DNA from: Clostridiales bacterium
GTDB taxonomy: Bacteria; Bacillota; Clostridia; Christensenellales; QALW01
DNA length: 22,314 nucleotides
NCBI GenBank assembly: GCA_018376855.1
Contig: JAHAAN010000012.1
Location: 1 to 22,314 of the forward strand
Reading direction: 5' to 3'
The notes under the pieces are model-generated. The model worked only from the letters and a program-made list of their open reading frames with translations, did no database searches and had not been told where the DNA came from. Made by a program: the position numbers and the translations under genes. Of this stretch, positions 22,163 through 22,314 are shown piece after piece (position 1 is the stretch's first letter; each line of letters opens with the position of its first letter).

Positions 22163-22314
22163 ATGGAAAGTATTTTTTCGTTTATTGCTATTGCTATCAT
22201 AGCCGTCTTGCTTTGTGTTTTGTTAAGAAAAGAGAATGCTGCATATGGCCTGTTTGTTTCCATAGCCGCCGGGTTAATATTGCTTTTGGCGGTTTTGGAG
22301 CCTATGCGTACGCT
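22163..22314 (+). CDS. spoIIIAD: Stage III sporulation protein AD, 5' part
   Basis: The ATG at 22163 comes one base after the spoIIIAC stop. The 50 visible codons read MESIFSFIAIAIIAVLLCVL, then RKENAAYGLFVSIAAGLIL and LLAVLEPMRT, with two hydrophobic segments around the conserved RKENAAY-type loop of SpoIIIAD. The gene runs off the right edge; the full protein is normally about 130 residues. Confidence 0.88.
   Translation, partial: MESIFSFIAIAIIAVLLCVLLRKENAAYGLFVSIAAGLILLLAVLEPMRT

Overview
The window looks like the chromosome of a spore-forming, low-GC Firmicute of class Clostridia, probably a gut-associated one. The clearest taxonomic signals are the start of a spoIIIA sporulation operon at the right edge, strong AGGAGG-type ribosome sites throughout, and a vanG-type glycopeptide resistance cluster. 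Genes for rhamnose and beta-galactoside use, and a remnant of an arabinofuranosidase gene, fit a plant- or mucus-polysaccharide niche. The species cannot be named from sequence alone.

Layout. 1-985: the leader-distal end of a type I-C-like CRISPR array (15 repeats, 14 spacers; the leader and cas genes would lie off the left edge), closed by a bidirectional terminator shared with rhaB. 1108-2574 (-): rhamnulokinase. 2726-5440 (-): a three-gene NMT1/SsuA-type ABC importer whose binding-protein gene has its own terminator. 5511-5761 (+): a promoter, tRNA-Thr(CGU), tRNA-Pro(CGG) and a terminator. 5763-6620: a graveyard of broken genes, including a GH127 fragment. 6633-9129 (-): a TetR regulator, ABC ATPase and FtsX-type permease operon with a fully consensus promoter. 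9309-16000 (-): the van cluster, in transcription order vanR, vanS, vanW, vanG, vanXY, vanT. 16240-18234 (-): GH42 beta-galactosidase. 18406-19794 (+): polysaccharide flippase. 19795-20513: AT-rich gap with a weak ORF and a sigma-E-like promoter. 20514-22314 (+): spoIIIAA, AB, AC and partial AD.

The van genes form one logical system. VanS/VanR sense the drug. VanT makes D-Ser (it carries Asn where alanine racemases carry the substrate-selecting Tyr). VanG joins D-Ala to D-Ser. VanXY removes D-Ala-D-Ala dipeptide and D-Ala-ended pentapeptide. VanW has no known role. No vanY, vanU or mobile-element genes are seen next to the cluster.

The most interesting structure is between vanS and vanW. A strong intrinsic terminator follows vanS, and a -10 box for the vanW operon lies exactly inside that terminator's loop, with two 22-bp direct repeats (candidate VanR sites) just upstream. 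Read-through from vanRS would fold the hairpin and stop, while transcripts starting at the embedded promoter would lack the 5' arm and escape it. A second notable signal is a pair of near-identical CRISPR spacers that differ at seed position 1, as expected if an escape mutant of one invader was re-sampled.
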